A stretch of DNA of 44,231 bases from Piscirickettsiaceae bacterium CG07_land_8_20_14_0_80_44_28 (GCA_002779995.1 PEWX01000052.1:1-44231), one strand, 5' to 3'. Counted from the stretch's first letter, positions 35,505 to 44,187 are shown. Notes: generated from the sequence alone by a model not told the origin. Made by a program: numbers and translations.

Positions 35505-35572
35505 CTAGATATTGACGAGTCATACACATCGATTCAACCATCAATCAAAGCGATGCAAATAGGTTTTTTTTG

Positions 35573-35606
35573 AAAAAAAAAGGGCTTCGATCAGTGAAAG
35601 AAGCCC
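35573..35606 (-). terminator. terminator of the orphan riboswitch RNA
   Basis: GGGCTTC (35582-35588) pairs with GAAGCCC (35600-35606); on the minus strand nine T follow (plus A 35573-35581). A classic strong intrinsic terminator. Confidence 0.92.
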
Positions 35607-35769
35607 CTAAAAGTTTTCTTCCTGTGTGGATCCCACGTCAGAAATGGGAAGAAGAAAACGGTTGCACTCTGAACAAGGACAAAATTTAATAAGGCTAAAA
35701 CGATCTAGAAATAAGATCAAGGAATCGAAAACAGAAAGGAATCAATAAAAACGAACATCAAGGTCGTTA

Positions 35770-35840
35770 ATAAGGCAACCCGGCCATCTCATAGAGACCC
35801 GTGGCTTTCTGTCTTCGCCTCGCGACGAATTTAGCTTTAT
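35770..35840 (-). promoter_or_regulatory. c-di-GMP-I (GEMM) riboswitch aptamer
   Basis: Read on the minus strand: closing helix ATAAAGC (plus 35834-35840) with GCCTTAT (plus 35770-35776), one mismatch; then TAAA; hairpin TTCGTC-GCGA-GGCGAA with a GNRA tetraloop; then GACAGAAAGCCACGGG, corresponding to the family's GACGCAAAGCCACGGG; hairpin GTCTC-TAT-GAGAT; and GGCCGGGTTGCC, corresponding to the conserved end of the class. Architecture and order match GEMM-I; the GCAAAG core is changed to AGAAAG here. Ligand binding is inferred from the family, not shown. Confidence 0.75.
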
Positions 35841-35845
35841 CAAAT

Positions 35846-35864
35846 CAAGATGGTTATCATTATA
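35846..35864 (-). promoter_or_regulatory. Fur-box-like operator over the ncRNA promoter
   Basis: TATAATGATAACCATCTTG matches the classical 19-bp Fur box GATAATGATAATCATTATC at 14 positions. It overlaps the -10 and the predicted transcript start. Confidence 0.5.
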
Positions 35865-35886
35865 ATGAGTTTAAATCTAAACACAA
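35859..35886 (-). promoter_or_regulatory. sigma-70 promoter of the orphan RNA
   Basis: -35 TTGTGT (plus 35881-35886), 16-base spacer, -10 TATAAT (plus 35859-35864). It begins 9 bases beyond the baeR stop, so the RNA does not depend on baeR transcription. Confidence 0.7.
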
Positions 35887-35894
35887 CCCATAAT

Positions 35895-36575
35895 TTAATA
35901 ATTTTCTCCAGGCACTTCAAATTTATAACCCGCACCATAAACCGAATAAATAAATTCTTTAGAGGACAGTTCTTCAGCCAATTTGTGACGGAGCTTTTTA
36001 ATATGACTATCAATCGTTCTATCCGAAACAATACGATTGTCCGGATAGATTTGACGAATCAACTGATTCCGAGAAAATACCTGACCCGGAGAACTACTTA
36101 ATAATTTTAAAATGGCAAACTCAACCATTGAAAGCTGAGCGCTTCGCCCTTCATAAACGACTTTAAAACGAGAAACATCAAGCTGCCAACCTGTTAAAAC
36201 CTCTTTGGGAGTGGTGCTTCGCCTCAATAACGCTTTAACCCTTGCAACCATTTCTTTTGGACTAAACGGCTTACAAAGATAATCATCCGCACCTTGCTCT
36301 AGGCCAAAAATTCGATCTGACTCTTCTACTTTAGCTGTGAGCAGCATAATCGGCACCTGGCTAAAAACACGAATATGTTGGCATAACTGTAACCCATCAA
36401 CACCCGGCAACATAATATCCAATATTACCAAATCAACGGTATTCGTTTTCAGCCAATCGACCACGCCTGTACCCGATTGCATCCAAACCGTTTCAAACCC
36501 ACAATTATGCAAATAATCTTCTACAATCTCAGCAATCTTTACTTCATCTTCAACAATCAATATTCGATAAGACAT
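35895..36575 (-). CDS. baeR: OmpR-family response regulator, BaeR-like
   Basis: 226 residues. Receiver domain with acidic pair ED (10-11), phospho-acceptor D53 in LVILDIMLPGVDG and Lys in YLCKPFSPKEMVARVKALLR; winged-helix C-terminal domain with NRIVSDRTIDSHIKKLRHKL and VYGAGYKFE. FSPKEMVARVKALLRR and the RTIDSHIKKLR stretch are closest to BaeR, the envelope-stress regulator. It is co-transcribed with its kinase, 17 bases away. The paralogue could be another OmpR-type regulator; the exact orthology is inferred. Confidence 0.8.
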   Translation of the reverse strand: MSYRILIVEDEVKIAEIVEDYLHNCGFETVWMQSGTGVVDWLKTNTVDLVILDIMLPGVDGLQLCQHIRVFSQVPIMLLTAKVEESDRIFGLEQGADDYLCKPFSPKEMVARVKALLRRSTTPKEVLTGWQLDVSRFKVVYEGRSAQLSMVEFAILKLLSSSPGQVFSRNQLIRQIYPDNRIVSDRTIDSHIKKLRHKLAEELSSKEFIYSVYGAGYKFEVPGENY

Positions 36576-36592
36576 TTCATTTTGCTCTCATA

Positions 36593-38008
36593 TCAAAGGG
36601 GCAATTTAACAACCAAGCTCAACCCACCCAAACGAGATGCCTGAGCGATAATTTTGCCAGAGTGCGCCTCAACAATTTGACGAACGATCGACAAGCCTAA
36701 ACCAGCCCCTCCATGTCGTCTATTACGAGACATTTCAGTTCGATATAGCCTGTCAAACAGCTGCCCCATTTCTTTTTCGGAGACACCCGGTTCAGAATCA
36801 TTCATTTCCAAAACAATATGACCCGCTTGATTATATAACAACACCTCTACGCGTCCGGCTTCATCACCGGAATCAGCATCTGTATAGGACAAACTATTAA
36901 TTAACAGGTTGGTCACCATCTGCCCCAATCTGGCATCATCGCCATTAAGCATATAACGACCAGTGGCCACAGAATACTCTAACTTCAATCCTTTTTCCAA
37001 AGCCACCCCTTCCAAAGACTCGATAGACCTTGAAACCAGCGTCTGAAAATCCAAAGAGTGCATTTTATAACTCAATCCACCAATATCATTCAAAGCAATC
37101 TGATAAAAATCATCGACCAACCGAGTCAACAATGTGACTTCTTCATGAATTTTATGCAAATTTTCTGAGCTCGCCGCTCGAATACCATCCTCAATCGCCT
37201 CCAAACTCCCATGCAAAATCGTTAAGGGTGTTCTCAGCTCATGAGAGATATCCGCAATCCACTGATTACGACTGTTGCGGTTTTTTTCCAAACAGGCCGC
37301 AAGATGATTAAAATCACGCTGCAACTGACCAAATTCATCTTGACGATCAATCCTTAAACGCGTCTCAAAATTCCCCTGAGACAACCGCCTCATGCCCTGT
37401 GTTAACTGGCGCATTGGCGACATAAAATGATTCGCAAACACGATCAATAATAAAATAATACAAATCGTTAATAAAACAGCCGCCCAAACAAAAAATAATG
37501 ACTGACTTTCTGTAAACTCAATATCGGCCTTTTCAGTTAAAACCTGTTGATGCGGATAAGCCACCCAACCCGCGACTTCTCGATCCACATAAATCGCCGA
37601 CATCATTTTATTAGAACGGACATCCCCGCCCCTTAAAAAATCACCATTGCGATTAAACAAACTCACTTTGCGTTCAAATTCGTCTGGATGAATTCTCAGC
37701 ATTTGAGGATATTGACGTTCCAATAAAATATCCATAGGAATATAAGTTTGGGTTAAATCAATGCGATAAGAAGCTGTTAACAGGCGCTGCCACACATCCT
37801 CGGAGACCCACTCAGCATCCAGCACCGCTTCTTCATCCATATAAACTTGCAGATTATTTTTTAAACGCTCCAAGCGCAACTCTTCACGCTTATCAATATA
37901 CTGAATAACGGTATTATTCAACAAATACTGACTACTCCACAGCATCGCAGCAAACACCAAACCACCAAAGCTAAGTAATACCAATACCAGTTTAAACTTT
38001 ACAGACAT
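36593..38008 (-). CDS. baeS: sensor histidine kinase, BaeS-like
   Basis: 471 residues from the ATG at 38008 (AAGGAG 11 bases upstream; a TTG 6 bases earlier is an alternative). N-terminal membrane segment, a periplasmic sensor domain (about 30-165), second segment (SLFFVWAAVLLTICIILLLI), HAMP (FANHFMSPMRQLTQGMRRLS), H-box with H256 in ISHELRTPLTILHGSLEAIE, N-box NLLINSLSYTD and G-box NRRHGGAGLGLSIVRQIVEA. The D-box reads NDSEPGVSEKE, as in BaeS rather than DxGxG. It lies immediately upstream of baeR. The stimulus is unknown. Confidence 0.85.
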   Translation of the reverse strand: MSVKFKLVLVLLSFGGLVFAAMLWSSQYLLNNTVIQYIDKREELRLERLKNNLQVYMDEEAVLDAEWVSEDVWQRLLTASYRIDLTQTYIPMDILLERQYPQMLRIHPDEFERKVSLFNRNGDFLRGGDVRSNKMMSAIYVDREVAGWVAYPHQQVLTEKADIEFTESQSLFFVWAAVLLTICIILLLIVFANHFMSPMRQLTQGMRRLSQGNFETRLRIDRQDEFGQLQRDFNHLAACLEKNRNSRNQWIADISHELRTPLTILHGSLEAIEDGIRAASSENLHKIHEEVTLLTRLVDDFYQIALNDIGGLSYKMHSLDFQTLVSRSIESLEGVALEKGLKLEYSVATGRYMLNGDDARLGQMVTNLLINSLSYTDADSGDEAGRVEVLLYNQAGHIVLEMNDSEPGVSEKEMGQLFDRLYRTEMSRNRRHGGAGLGLSIVRQIVEAHSGKIIAQASRLGGLSLVVKLPL

Positions 38009-38150
38009 TACCAAGCCATCTCCTTACCTCATTCGCCAAAAATACAACGTCAAACCACACAACACTGTGCACAAATAAGTTTAAGGCAAAACTCCACAAA
38101 AGGAAGAACAGAAACGACAGAAGCATAACAAGATTAGATATCAGTCAGAA

Positions 38151-38227
38151 TGGTGCCTCCTCTGTGACTTGAACACAGGACCTACCGATTATGAGTCGGG
38201 TGCTCTAACCAACTGAGCTAAGGAGGC
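38151..38227 (-). tRNA. tRNA with CAT anticodon (tRNA-Ile2 or elongator tRNA-Met)
   Basis: All cloverleaf parts are present on the minus strand: acceptor GCCTCCT/AGGAGGC, D stem GCTC/GAGC, anticodon loop CTCATAA, T arm CTGTG-TTCAAGT-CACAG, discriminator A and encoded CCA. The D arm, anticodon arm (CGACTCATAATCG) and TTCAAGTC are closer to E. coli tRNA-Ile2 (lysidine-modified) than to elongator tRNA-Met; pair 27-43 is a C-U mismatch. Identity cannot be settled from the sequence alone. It lies 18 bases beyond the rpoD terminator. Confidence 0.93.
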
Positions 38228-38245
38228 AATAGAAAAAAACCAGCA

Positions 38246-38275
38246 CCAAAAACCACCAGGCCTGGTGGTTTTTGG
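38246..38275 (-). terminator. terminator built on CCAGGCCTGG (copy 8), after rpoD
   Basis: A 30-bp perfect palindrome, core 38256-38265, with arms CCAAAAACCA and TGGTTTTTGG. On the minus strand a T7 run follows 6 bases later. It lies 82 bases beyond the rpoD stop. Between the tRNA and the baeS start (38009-38150) I see no gene. Confidence 0.88.
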
Positions 38276-38357
38276 ATGGTTATTATAGGGAATTTTAAAG
38301 TTTTTGCAGGGCTTTTTCAGCCTAACAATAGATTAATATGAAATCTTTAACCCCTCA

Positions 38358-40142
38358 TTAATCCAAGAAGCTTTTCAAGCGTTCTGCACGACTTGGATGG
38401 CGCAATTTACGCAATGCTTTGGCTTCGATTTGACGAATCCGCTCACGGGTTACGTCAAACTGTTTGCCCACTTCTTCTAAAGTGTGATCGGTATTCATGC
38501 CCAGCCCAAAACGCATCCGTAGCACTTTGGCTTCACGTGGCGTAAGCGTGCTGAGCATTTCACGAACGGTTTCCCCCATCCCTTCTAAATCTGCTGAATC
38601 TTGTGGTGACAGAATATTGGAGTCTTCAATAAAGTCGCCTAATGAAGAATCTTCATCATCTCCCACCGGCGTTTCCATTGAAATCGGTTCCTTGGCAATT
38701 TTCATCACCTTACGAACCTTATCTTCCGGCATTTCCATTTCTTCAGCCAATTCTTCCGGCGTCGGTTCACGACCCATTTTTTGTAACAACTGGCGCTGAA
38801 TTCGATTCAGTTTATTAATGGTTTCAATCATGTGAACCGGAATACGAATGGTACGAGCCTGGTCGGCAATCGAACGGGTAATGGCCTGACGAATCCACCA
38901 GGTGGCGTAAGTTGAAAATTTGTAACCACGACGGTATTCAAACTTTTCAACAGCTTTCATTAAGCCGATATTCCCTTCTTGAATCAGGTCGAGAAATTGC
39001 AGGCCGCGATTGGTATATTTTTTGGCGATTGAGATAACCAGTCTCAAATTGGCTTCAATCATTTCGCGTTTTGCCACTCGCGCAGTGCTTTCAGCTTTGC
39101 TGAGGTTTTTATAAATTTCTTTATAAGCTTTAACGGGCATCTTCTCAGCTTTTTCGATCATCACCAAACGCTTTTGAGCCCGTTTTACATCTCCTCTGAC
39201 CGCTTCCAGTTGATCAGCCTTGTCAGGGAAAGCCTCTTTAAAACGATCCAAAACTTGGTAATCTGTTTCAGAACCCACAAAAATTTTCAAAAATTGCGGT
39301 CTGGGGATACCAATTTGACGCATGATAATGTTGACAATATTGCGCTCTTGATCACGTATCGCATTAATGCGTAACTTCACACCTTTAATCATGCGATTCA
39401 CAAAAACAGGAGACAACTTAACCGACGCTAATAACGCAATAATTTCTTCACGTTTTTTAACCGACTTTGGATCGCTATATCCATTTTTTTCTTCCGCCTT
39501 TAAGACAGCGGTATTGACCTTTTGCAGCTTGATTAAAAATTCAGCTAATTCTTCTGGATTAATACCGTCTTCTTTTGGTTCGTTGGAATCACTGTCTGGT
39601 GAAAGTTCTTCAATGGGGATATCCACTAGATCCGCAGGACGCACAAAACCTTGAATCAAATCAGCCGTTTTGCCAACACCGTCTTCAATCCGGTTAAACG
39701 AGGCTAATAATTCTGTTGCCACTTGAGGGTATTTCGCCATGGCTTGAAGCATGTCACGAATGCCATATTCAATTCGCTTAGCAATTTCAACTTCGCCCTG
39801 ACGGGTTAATAACTCCACAGAACCCATTTCACGCATGTACATACGCACCGGATCAGTGGTACGGCCAAATTCTGCATCCACTTCGGCCAAGGCTAAGATA
39901 GCTGCTTCTGCAGCCGCATCATCAAAAGTTTCACCTTCTTTGGTCAGCAATTCATCGGCATCCGGAGCGGATTCAAACAACTGAATACCAAAATCTTTTA
40001 GGATGGTTAAAACCTGACCTAACTGGTCTTCTTCAATGTCATCAGGAAGAACATCATTCACATCCGAGAAAGTTAAATAACCTAGGTCTTTAGCTCTTTC
40101 AATTAAATCGATTAATTGCTGCTTTCTTTCTACTCTCGTCAT
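38358..40142 (-). CDS. rpoD: RNA polymerase primary sigma factor sigma-70
   Basis: 594 residues. Region 1.1 at the N-terminus, region 1.2 with [20 protein letters not shown], a non-conserved region (about 120-370), region 2 with [20 protein letters not shown], then [20 protein letters not shown], region 3 and region 4.2 with [20 protein letters not shown]. It directs RNA polymerase to housekeeping promoters. It follows dnaG by 87 bases, in the MMS operon order, with a likely promoter of its own in the dnaG 3' end. Confidence 0.98.
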   Translation of the reverse strand: MTRVERKQQLIDLIERAKDLGYLTFSDVNDVLPDDIEEDQLGQVLTILKDFGIQLFESAPDADELLTKEGETFDDAAAEAAILALAEVDAEFGRTTDPVRMYMREMGSVELLTRQGEVEIAKRIEYGIRDMLQAMAKYPQVATELLASFNRIEDGVGKTADLIQGFVRPADLVDIPIEELSPDSDSNEPKEDGINPEELAEFLIKLQKVNTAVLKAEEKNGYSDPKSVKKREEIIALLASVKLSPVFVNRMIKGVKLRINAIRDQERNIVNIIMRQIGIPRPQFLKIFVGSETDYQVLDRFKEAFPDKADQLEAVRGDVKRAQKRLVMIEKAEKMPVKAYKEIYKNLSKAESTARVAKREMIEANLRLVISIAKKYTNRGLQFLDLIQEGNIGLMKAVEKFEYRRGYKFSTYATWWIRQAITRSIADQARTIRIPVHMIETINKLNRIQRQLLQKMGREPTPEELAEEMEMPEDKVRKVMKIAKEPISMETPVGDDEDSSLGDFIEDSNILSPQDSADLEGMGETVREMLSTLTPREAKVLRMRFGLGMNTDHTLEEVGKQFDVTRERIRQIEAKALRKLRHPSRAERLKSFLD

Positions 40143-40197
40143 CTTTGCCTCAACTTTGGTTCCATGGAAGGCGCCCCTCCCAAAAATAGAACCGCGT

Positions 40198-40227
40198 ATT
40201 ATACTAAAATTTTAATAACAGTTTGAA
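40198..40227 (-). promoter_or_regulatory. candidate internal promoter for rpoD
   Basis: -10 TATAAT (plus 40198-40203) with TTCAAA at an 18-base spacing (plus 40222-40227), just upstream of the dnaG stop. Confidence 0.4.
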
Positions 40228-40229
40228 TT

Positions 40230-41984
40230 TTAACTAAGAACTTCTGATCTAATTTTCTTGATTTCCTGCTCTTTTTTAAGCTCTTTGCCCACTTGCAACA
40301 TACAGGCTTCAAATTCTTTTTGAATAAAGACATCATCTTGTTGAATCACAATGGCATCAATTTTTTGCCATAAGTGCTTTTTATTCGGTTCGGATATCCA
40401 CGCTTCGGCTGCTTCTACAATAAAGTTGTTTTGTGAAAGCACTTGAATAAACTGGGCTAAAAACCGATATTCCGCCTTCTCAGATTGCGATAAATCTTCC
40501 AATAAAACCGCTGAAAAAACCTCACTCCACCGAGGACGCATTAAAATCAATTTAATAATCTTCAACACCAAACTGGTTACTTTAGTGACGACCTGTGCAT
40601 CCGTCTGTGCTGTCTTCTCACGCTTTGTGGATGAAACACGAATCCCCATTATTTGCCCTAGCCGCCAAACGGGCAATTCCACATAGTCCGACAATACCTT
40701 AGTCAACAAATCCGGCATTGCGCCGGTTGCAGAGATAATGTAAGGTTTTGCCAGTGCAATAAGCTGCTGTTGCCCCTCCACTGTTGACACCGGCATCGGC
40801 AACTGCCCTATCAAACCTTTAAATAAAAAGTCCGATAAGGTTAAGGCATGATTCACTCGTGCCTGAAACCCGGCCACCCCTTCTTTTCGAATGGTAGAAT
40901 CCGGGTCTTCGCCCGCCGCCAGAAATAAAAATCGAACCGATTGTGTTCCCTGAATTTTCGGCAATGACAATTCCATTGCTTTCCAAGCGGCTTTTTTGCC
41001 GGCTTCATCGCCGTCAAAACAAAAAACCACCTCATTAACCTGCTGAAACAACCTATTTAAGTGAGATTCGGTGATCGCAGTTCCCAGGGTTGCAACCGCA
41101 TTATGCACACCAAATTGCGCCAAAGACACCACATCCATATACCCTTCAACCACCAATATTTGATTAAAGGCTTGGCGGGACTGCCTAAGTTCATAAAGGC
41201 CATATAAAGTATCGGTTTTGTGAAACAAAGTGGTTTCAGGAGAATTTAAATACTTAGGCAGATCCTCTGCTCGAAGCACTCGCCCACCAAATGCAACCAC
41301 TCGTCCTCTTCCATCTCGTATTGGGAACATAATTCGGTGGCGAAAACGGTCATAAGTTTTCCCCCCTGACTTATCAATCAGCATGCCTGTTTCAATTAAC
41401 TGTTGCTTTAAGGCGTTATCGGCCTTTAAGCCTGAAACTAAACTGTCCCAACCCGGTGGTGCAAAACCAATCACAAACTGTTTGGCAATTTCAGCGGTGA
41501 CACCACGTTGTTTAAGGTATTGTTTAGCCTCATCGGACACAGGATGTTGCTTTAACTGCTGGCGATAATATTTTGCAACCGTCACCATCACATCATAAAG
41601 ATTACGCTTTTGCTGCTGTTGCTGTTCTGCCTTAGGAGAAAGCTGCTCCCTCGGGACTTCCAAGCCATTCAATGCCGCCAAGGTTTCTACTGCCTCAACA
41701 AAACTTAAGCCGTCATAATCCATTAAAAACTTCAGCGCATCACCGCTGGCACCGCAGCCAAAGCAGTGGTAAAACTGCTTTTGTGCATTGACATTAAAAG
41801 AAGGAGTTTTTTCATCATGAAAAGGACAGCAAGCCTTATAACTGCTGCCTGCTTTTTTAAGCGGAACACGCTGATTAATGATTTGCACCAAATCAGAACG
41901 CGACAACAAATCTTCTATAAAAGACCGTGGAATCGAACCCTTAGGTGTTTTTTGAGCGGATGAAGGGGTAGAAAATTGTGCCAC
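40230..41984 (-). CDS. dnaG: DNA primase
   Basis: 584 residues. CHC2 zinc-binding domain with C53, H56, C74, C77 (CCPFHDEKTPSF; FYHCFGCGASGDALKFLMDY), RNA polymerase core with the TOPRIM motifs VVEGYMDVVSLAQFGVHNAV and CFDGDEAGKKAAWKAME, and a C-terminal helicase-interaction domain (about 440-584). It synthesises RNA primers for replication. A terminator lies upstream, between yqeY and dnaG, as in other MMS operons. Confidence 0.97.
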   Translation of the reverse strand: MAQFSTPSSAQKTPKGSIPRSFIEDLLSRSDLVQIINQRVPLKKAGSSYKACCPFHDEKTPSFNVNAQKQFYHCFGCGASGDALKFLMDYDGLSFVEAVETLAALNGLEVPREQLSPKAEQQQQQKRNLYDVMVTVAKYYRQQLKQHPVSDEAKQYLKQRGVTAEIAKQFVIGFAPPGWDSLVSGLKADNALKQQLIETGMLIDKSGGKTYDRFRHRIMFPIRDGRGRVVAFGGRVLRAEDLPKYLNSPETTLFHKTDTLYGLYELRQSRQAFNQILVVEGYMDVVSLAQFGVHNAVATLGTAITESHLNRLFQQVNEVVFCFDGDEAGKKAAWKAMELSLPKIQGTQSVRFLFLAAGEDPDSTIRKEGVAGFQARVNHALTLSDFLFKGLIGQLPMPVSTVEGQQQLIALAKPYIISATGAMPDLLTKVLSDYVELPVWRLGQIMGIRVSSTKREKTAQTDAQVVTKVTSLVLKIIKLILMRPRWSEVFSAVLLEDLSQSEKAEYRFLAQFIQVLSQNNFIVEAAEAWISEPNKKHLWQKIDAIVIQQDDVFIQKEFEACMLQVGKELKKEQEIKKIRSEVLS

Positions 41985-42063
41985 TAAAATCCCTTAAAAC
42001 AGTTAATTCCATTAATTATTCACAGCTTACACACAACATAATACACAGACGCTAAAACGCAAA

Positions 42064-42095
42064 AAACCCATTGATGATTTCTCACCAATGGGTTT
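42064..42095 (-). terminator. terminator between yqeY and dnaG
   Basis: AAACCCATTG (42064-42073) pairs with CAATGGGTTT (42086-42095), 12-base loop; T6 follows on the minus strand. It probably limits read-through from rpsU-yqeY into dnaG, as in the E. coli MMS operon. Confidence 0.75.
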
Positions 42096-42127
42096 CAACC
42101 GCTCTCAATGTAAGGGCAATCTGCGTT

Positions 42128-42580
42128 TTAAGATAATTTGGCTTTAATAATTTTACTCACCACAGCCATATCAGCACGACCCTGCATTTTAGGCTTTAGA
42201 ATCGCCATCACTTTACCCATGTCTTGCATTGAAGCAGCCGAAACGGCTTCAATCGCAGCTTCAACTAATTCTGACACTTCTGCATCGGTTAAAGGTTGCG
42301 GCAAAAAGTCTTGAATTACGGTGATTTCATAAGCTTCTTGCTCTGCCAGCTCCGGCCGGCCAGCATCTTCATATTGCTTTTGAGAATCTCGACGCTGCTT
42401 AAGCATTTTATCTAAAATAGCCAAAACAGCTGCGTCGTCTTCTAAAGTTGCTTGTGAATCTATTTCAACTTGCTTTATGGCTGCCAACATCGATCGAATA
42501 ACACCAAGGCGCGCCTTCTCTTTAGCTTTCATGGCCACCTTCATTTCTGAAGTCAGCTGCGCTTTTAATTCACTTGACAT
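42128..42580 (-). CDS. yqeY: GatB/YqeY-domain protein
   Basis: 150 residues with the YqeY fold: ARLGVIRSMLAAIKQVEIDS near the N-terminus, MLKQRRDSQKQYEDAGRPEL in the middle and KVMAILKPKMQGRADMAVVS at the end. It is related to the tRNA-binding tail domain of GatB, though free-standing copies have no proven role. It lies between rpsU and dnaG, a common addition to this operon. Confidence 0.92.
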   Translation of the reverse strand: MSSELKAQLTSEMKVAMKAKEKARLGVIRSMLAAIKQVEIDSQATLEDDAAVLAILDKMLKQRRDSQKQYEDAGRPELAEQEAYEITVIQDFLPQPLTDAEVSELVEAAIEAVSAASMQDMGKVMAILKPKMQGRADMAVVSKIIKAKLS

Positions 42581-42608
42581 TGATCAAACCTACTTTATTG
42601 TATTTAAC

Positions 42609-42824
42609 TTAATATAAACGTGATGTACGACGAGTTTCACGAGATAAACGCTTCGCTAAACGCTTAACCGCAGCGGCTTTCATACGCTTTTTAGCCCAAG
42701 TTGGCTTTTCATAATACTCACGTTTACGCGATTCGGTTAAAACACCGGCTTTTTCACAAGTACGTTTAAAACGACGTAAGGCAACGTCAAATGGTTCAGA
42801 ATCTCTTACTTTTACGCTTGGCAT
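42609..42824 (-). CDS. rpsU: 30S ribosomal protein S21
   Basis: 71 residues, normal for S21, basic and starting [20 protein letters not shown] with [20 protein letters not shown]. It is needed for anti-Shine-Dalgarno function and translation initiation. It is the first gene of rpsU-yqeY-dnaG-rpoD, divergent from tsaD. Confidence 0.97.
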   Translation of the reverse strand: MPSVKVRDSEPFDVALRRFKRTCEKAGVLTESRKREYYEKPTWAKKRMKAAAVKRLAKRLSRETRRTSRLY

Positions 42825-42885
42825 AAATCTACTCTTTAGGTTAAAAATTTGTTTTGATTCCCGGTCGGAAAATCATAAAGCGTGG

Positions 42886-42914
42886 ATTATAAAATTAAGT
42901 CCTTTATTTTGCAA
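42886..42914 (-). promoter_or_regulatory. sigma-70 promoter of rpsU
   Basis: -35 TTGCAA (plus 42909-42914), 17-base spacer, -10 TATAAT (plus 42886-42891). UTR about 55 nt. Confidence 0.7.
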
Positions 42915-42921
42915 ACAAAAC

Positions 42922-42951
42922 TTCAGACCTTTCCAAAGTTTTTGTTAAAAT
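42922..42951 (+). promoter_or_regulatory. candidate promoter for tsaD
   Basis: TTCAGA (42922-42927), 18-base spacer, TAAAAT (42946-42951). Confidence 0.4.
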
Positions 42952-42983
42952 TCGGCTTTACGATAAAAACAGTTACTGAAATC

Positions 42984-44042
42984 ATGCAACCCACCCCCTC
43001 TACACGCGCGCAAATTACCCTCGGTATTGAAACCTCCTGCGATGAAACCGGCATTGCCCTCTATCACTCACAAAAAGGCCTATTAGCACACAGCCTCTAC
43101 AGCCAAATCCCATTACACGCCGAATATGGGGGAGTCGTTCCTGAACTAGCCTCAAGAGACCATATTCATAGGATTGTGCCCCTCATCCGCGAAACCCTTG
43201 AAAAGGCCAATATCGCAACAACCGATATTAGTGGCATTGCCTACACTGCCGGCCCCGGCCTAATGGGTGCACTGTTATCCGGCGCATCGGTTGCCAGAAG
43301 CCTTGCCTTTGCTTGGAAAATTCCCGCAGTGGGCGTGCATCATTTAGAAGGCCATCTACTCGCCCCCATGCTAGAAGAAAGCCCTCCGGCATTCCCCTTT
43401 GTCTGTCTATTAATCTCTGGCGGCCACACCATGATCATCCGAGTCGATGGCATCGGTCGCTATCAACGATTGGGCGACACCTTAGACGATGCCGCAGGCG
43501 AAGCCTTCGACAAAACCGCCAAAATGCTCGGGCTTGGCTATCCCGGCGGCCCGGAAATTTCAAAAAGAGCCCTAACCGGCAACCCAGACCGTTATCGTTT
43601 TCCCAGGCCAATGGTCGATCGCCCGGGGCTAGACATGAGTTTCAGCGGCTTAAAAACCTATAGCCTAAACACCTGGCTAAAAGCCAAAGAAGCAGGCGAT
43701 GAAAGTGAACAAACCAAAGCCGACATTTGCCGCGCCTTTGAATTAGCCGTTGCCGACACCTTAAAAATCAAATGCAAACGCGCACTAGACCAAACCGGAT
43801 TAAACCGTCTCGTGGTATCCGGTGGCGTCAGTGCCAACCAAGTCATACGCAGCAAACTCACAAAACTCATGGAAAGCCGTCAAGGCCAAGCCTTTTACCC
43901 AAGACTCGAATTCTGCACCGACAATGGCGCCATGATCGCCTATGCAGGCGCACAACGCCTCGCCGCAAGCCAAAGCTCAGACCTCAACTTCGCCTGCCAC
44001 CCCAGATGGGAACTGGAATCCCTCCCCCCACTTTCCAACTAA
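42984..44042 (+). CDS. tsaD: tRNA threonylcarbamoyladenosine biosynthesis protein TsaD
   Basis: 352 residues from the ATG at 42984, chosen because the family begins with [17 protein letters not shown]. Motifs: [11 protein letters not shown]-type [20 protein letters not shown], the metal-binding [12 protein letters not shown] (H-x-E-G-H), [43 protein letters not shown] and [15 protein letters not shown]. It transfers threonylcarbamoyl from TC-AMP to tRNA A37 with TsaB and TsaE. It is divergent from rpsU, as in many gammaproteobacteria. Confidence 0.97.
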   Translation: MQPTPSTRAQITLGIETSCDETGIALYHSQKGLLAHSLYSQIPLHAEYGGVVPELASRDHIHRIVPLIRETLEKANIATTDISGIAYTAGPGLMGALLSGASVARSLAFAWKIPAVGVHHLEGHLLAPMLEESPPAFPFVCLLISGGHTMIIRVDGIGRYQRLGDTLDDAAGEAFDKTAKMLGLGYPGGPEISKRALTGNPDRYRFPRPMVDRPGLDMSFSGLKTYSLNTWLKAKEAGDESEQTKADICRAFELAVADTLKIKCKRALDQTGLNRLVVSGGVSANQVIRSKLTKLMESRQGQAFYPRLEFCTDNGAMIAYAGAQRLAASQSSDLNFACHPRWELESLPPLSN

Positions 44043-44046
44043 AAAA

Positions 44047-44062
44047 TGCCCAGGCCTGGGCA
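44047..44062. terminator. palindrome built on CCAGGCCTGG (copy 9) after tsaD
   Basis: TGCCCAGGCCTGGGCA, core 44050-44059, 4 bases after the tsaD stop. The T-tract (T6) is on the minus side, so it would be a better terminator for a minus-strand transcript arriving from the right than for tsaD. Confidence 0.75.
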
Positions 44063-44076
44063 AAATTTGAGGGTTT

Positions 44077-44150
44077 GGGGACAGACCCCACAGACCCCGG
44101 GACAGACCCCAGATTTTGATCAGATCCCGGGACAGACCCCAGATTTTGAT
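44077..44150 (+). repeat. short tandem repeat GGGACAGACCCC / CAGATTTTGAT
   Basis: GGGGACAGACCCC (44077-44089), then two 25-bp units beginning CCCGGGACAGACCCC and ending AGATTTTGAT (44096-44120 and 44126-44150), period 30. Each unit has a GGG-ACAGA-CCC stem-loop potential. It resembles REP-like intergenic repeats. Confidence 0.75.
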
Positions 44151-44187
44151 AGTCAAAACTCGCTTAAAAACCACCAGGCCTTATATG

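Larger units (their letters stand above)
35573..35852 (-). ncRNA. orphan structured RNA with c-di-GMP-I riboswitch domain (about 280 nt)
   Basis: A self-contained transcription unit between baeR and prfC: promoter at 35859-35886, riboswitch-like domain at 35770-35840, a further 160 or so nt, a long hairpin in which GTTTTCTTC (35613-35621) pairs with GAAGAAAAC (35651-35659), and a strong terminator at 35573-35606. On the minus strand I find no ORF longer than 13 codons between the aptamer and the terminator and none with a ribosome site. This is either a riboswitch whose output is an RNA, or a long expression platform for prfC, although prfC seems to have its own promoter beyond the terminator. 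The segment is otherwise empty of genes. Confidence 0.7.

Noticed and set aside
35607-35769. A small coding gene under the riboswitch (13-codon ORF beginning Met-Phe-Val-Phe)
   Set aside because: No ribosome site and no longer frame in this interval; treated as non-coding unless translation is shown.
42825-42983. A LexA box in the rpsU-tsaD divergent region, as in E. coli
   Set aside because: No CTG-N10-CAG site is present between the two genes.
44077-44150. A CRISPR array at the right end
   Set aside because: Only two full units with a 5-base spacer and no cas genes; it is a simple tandem repeat.
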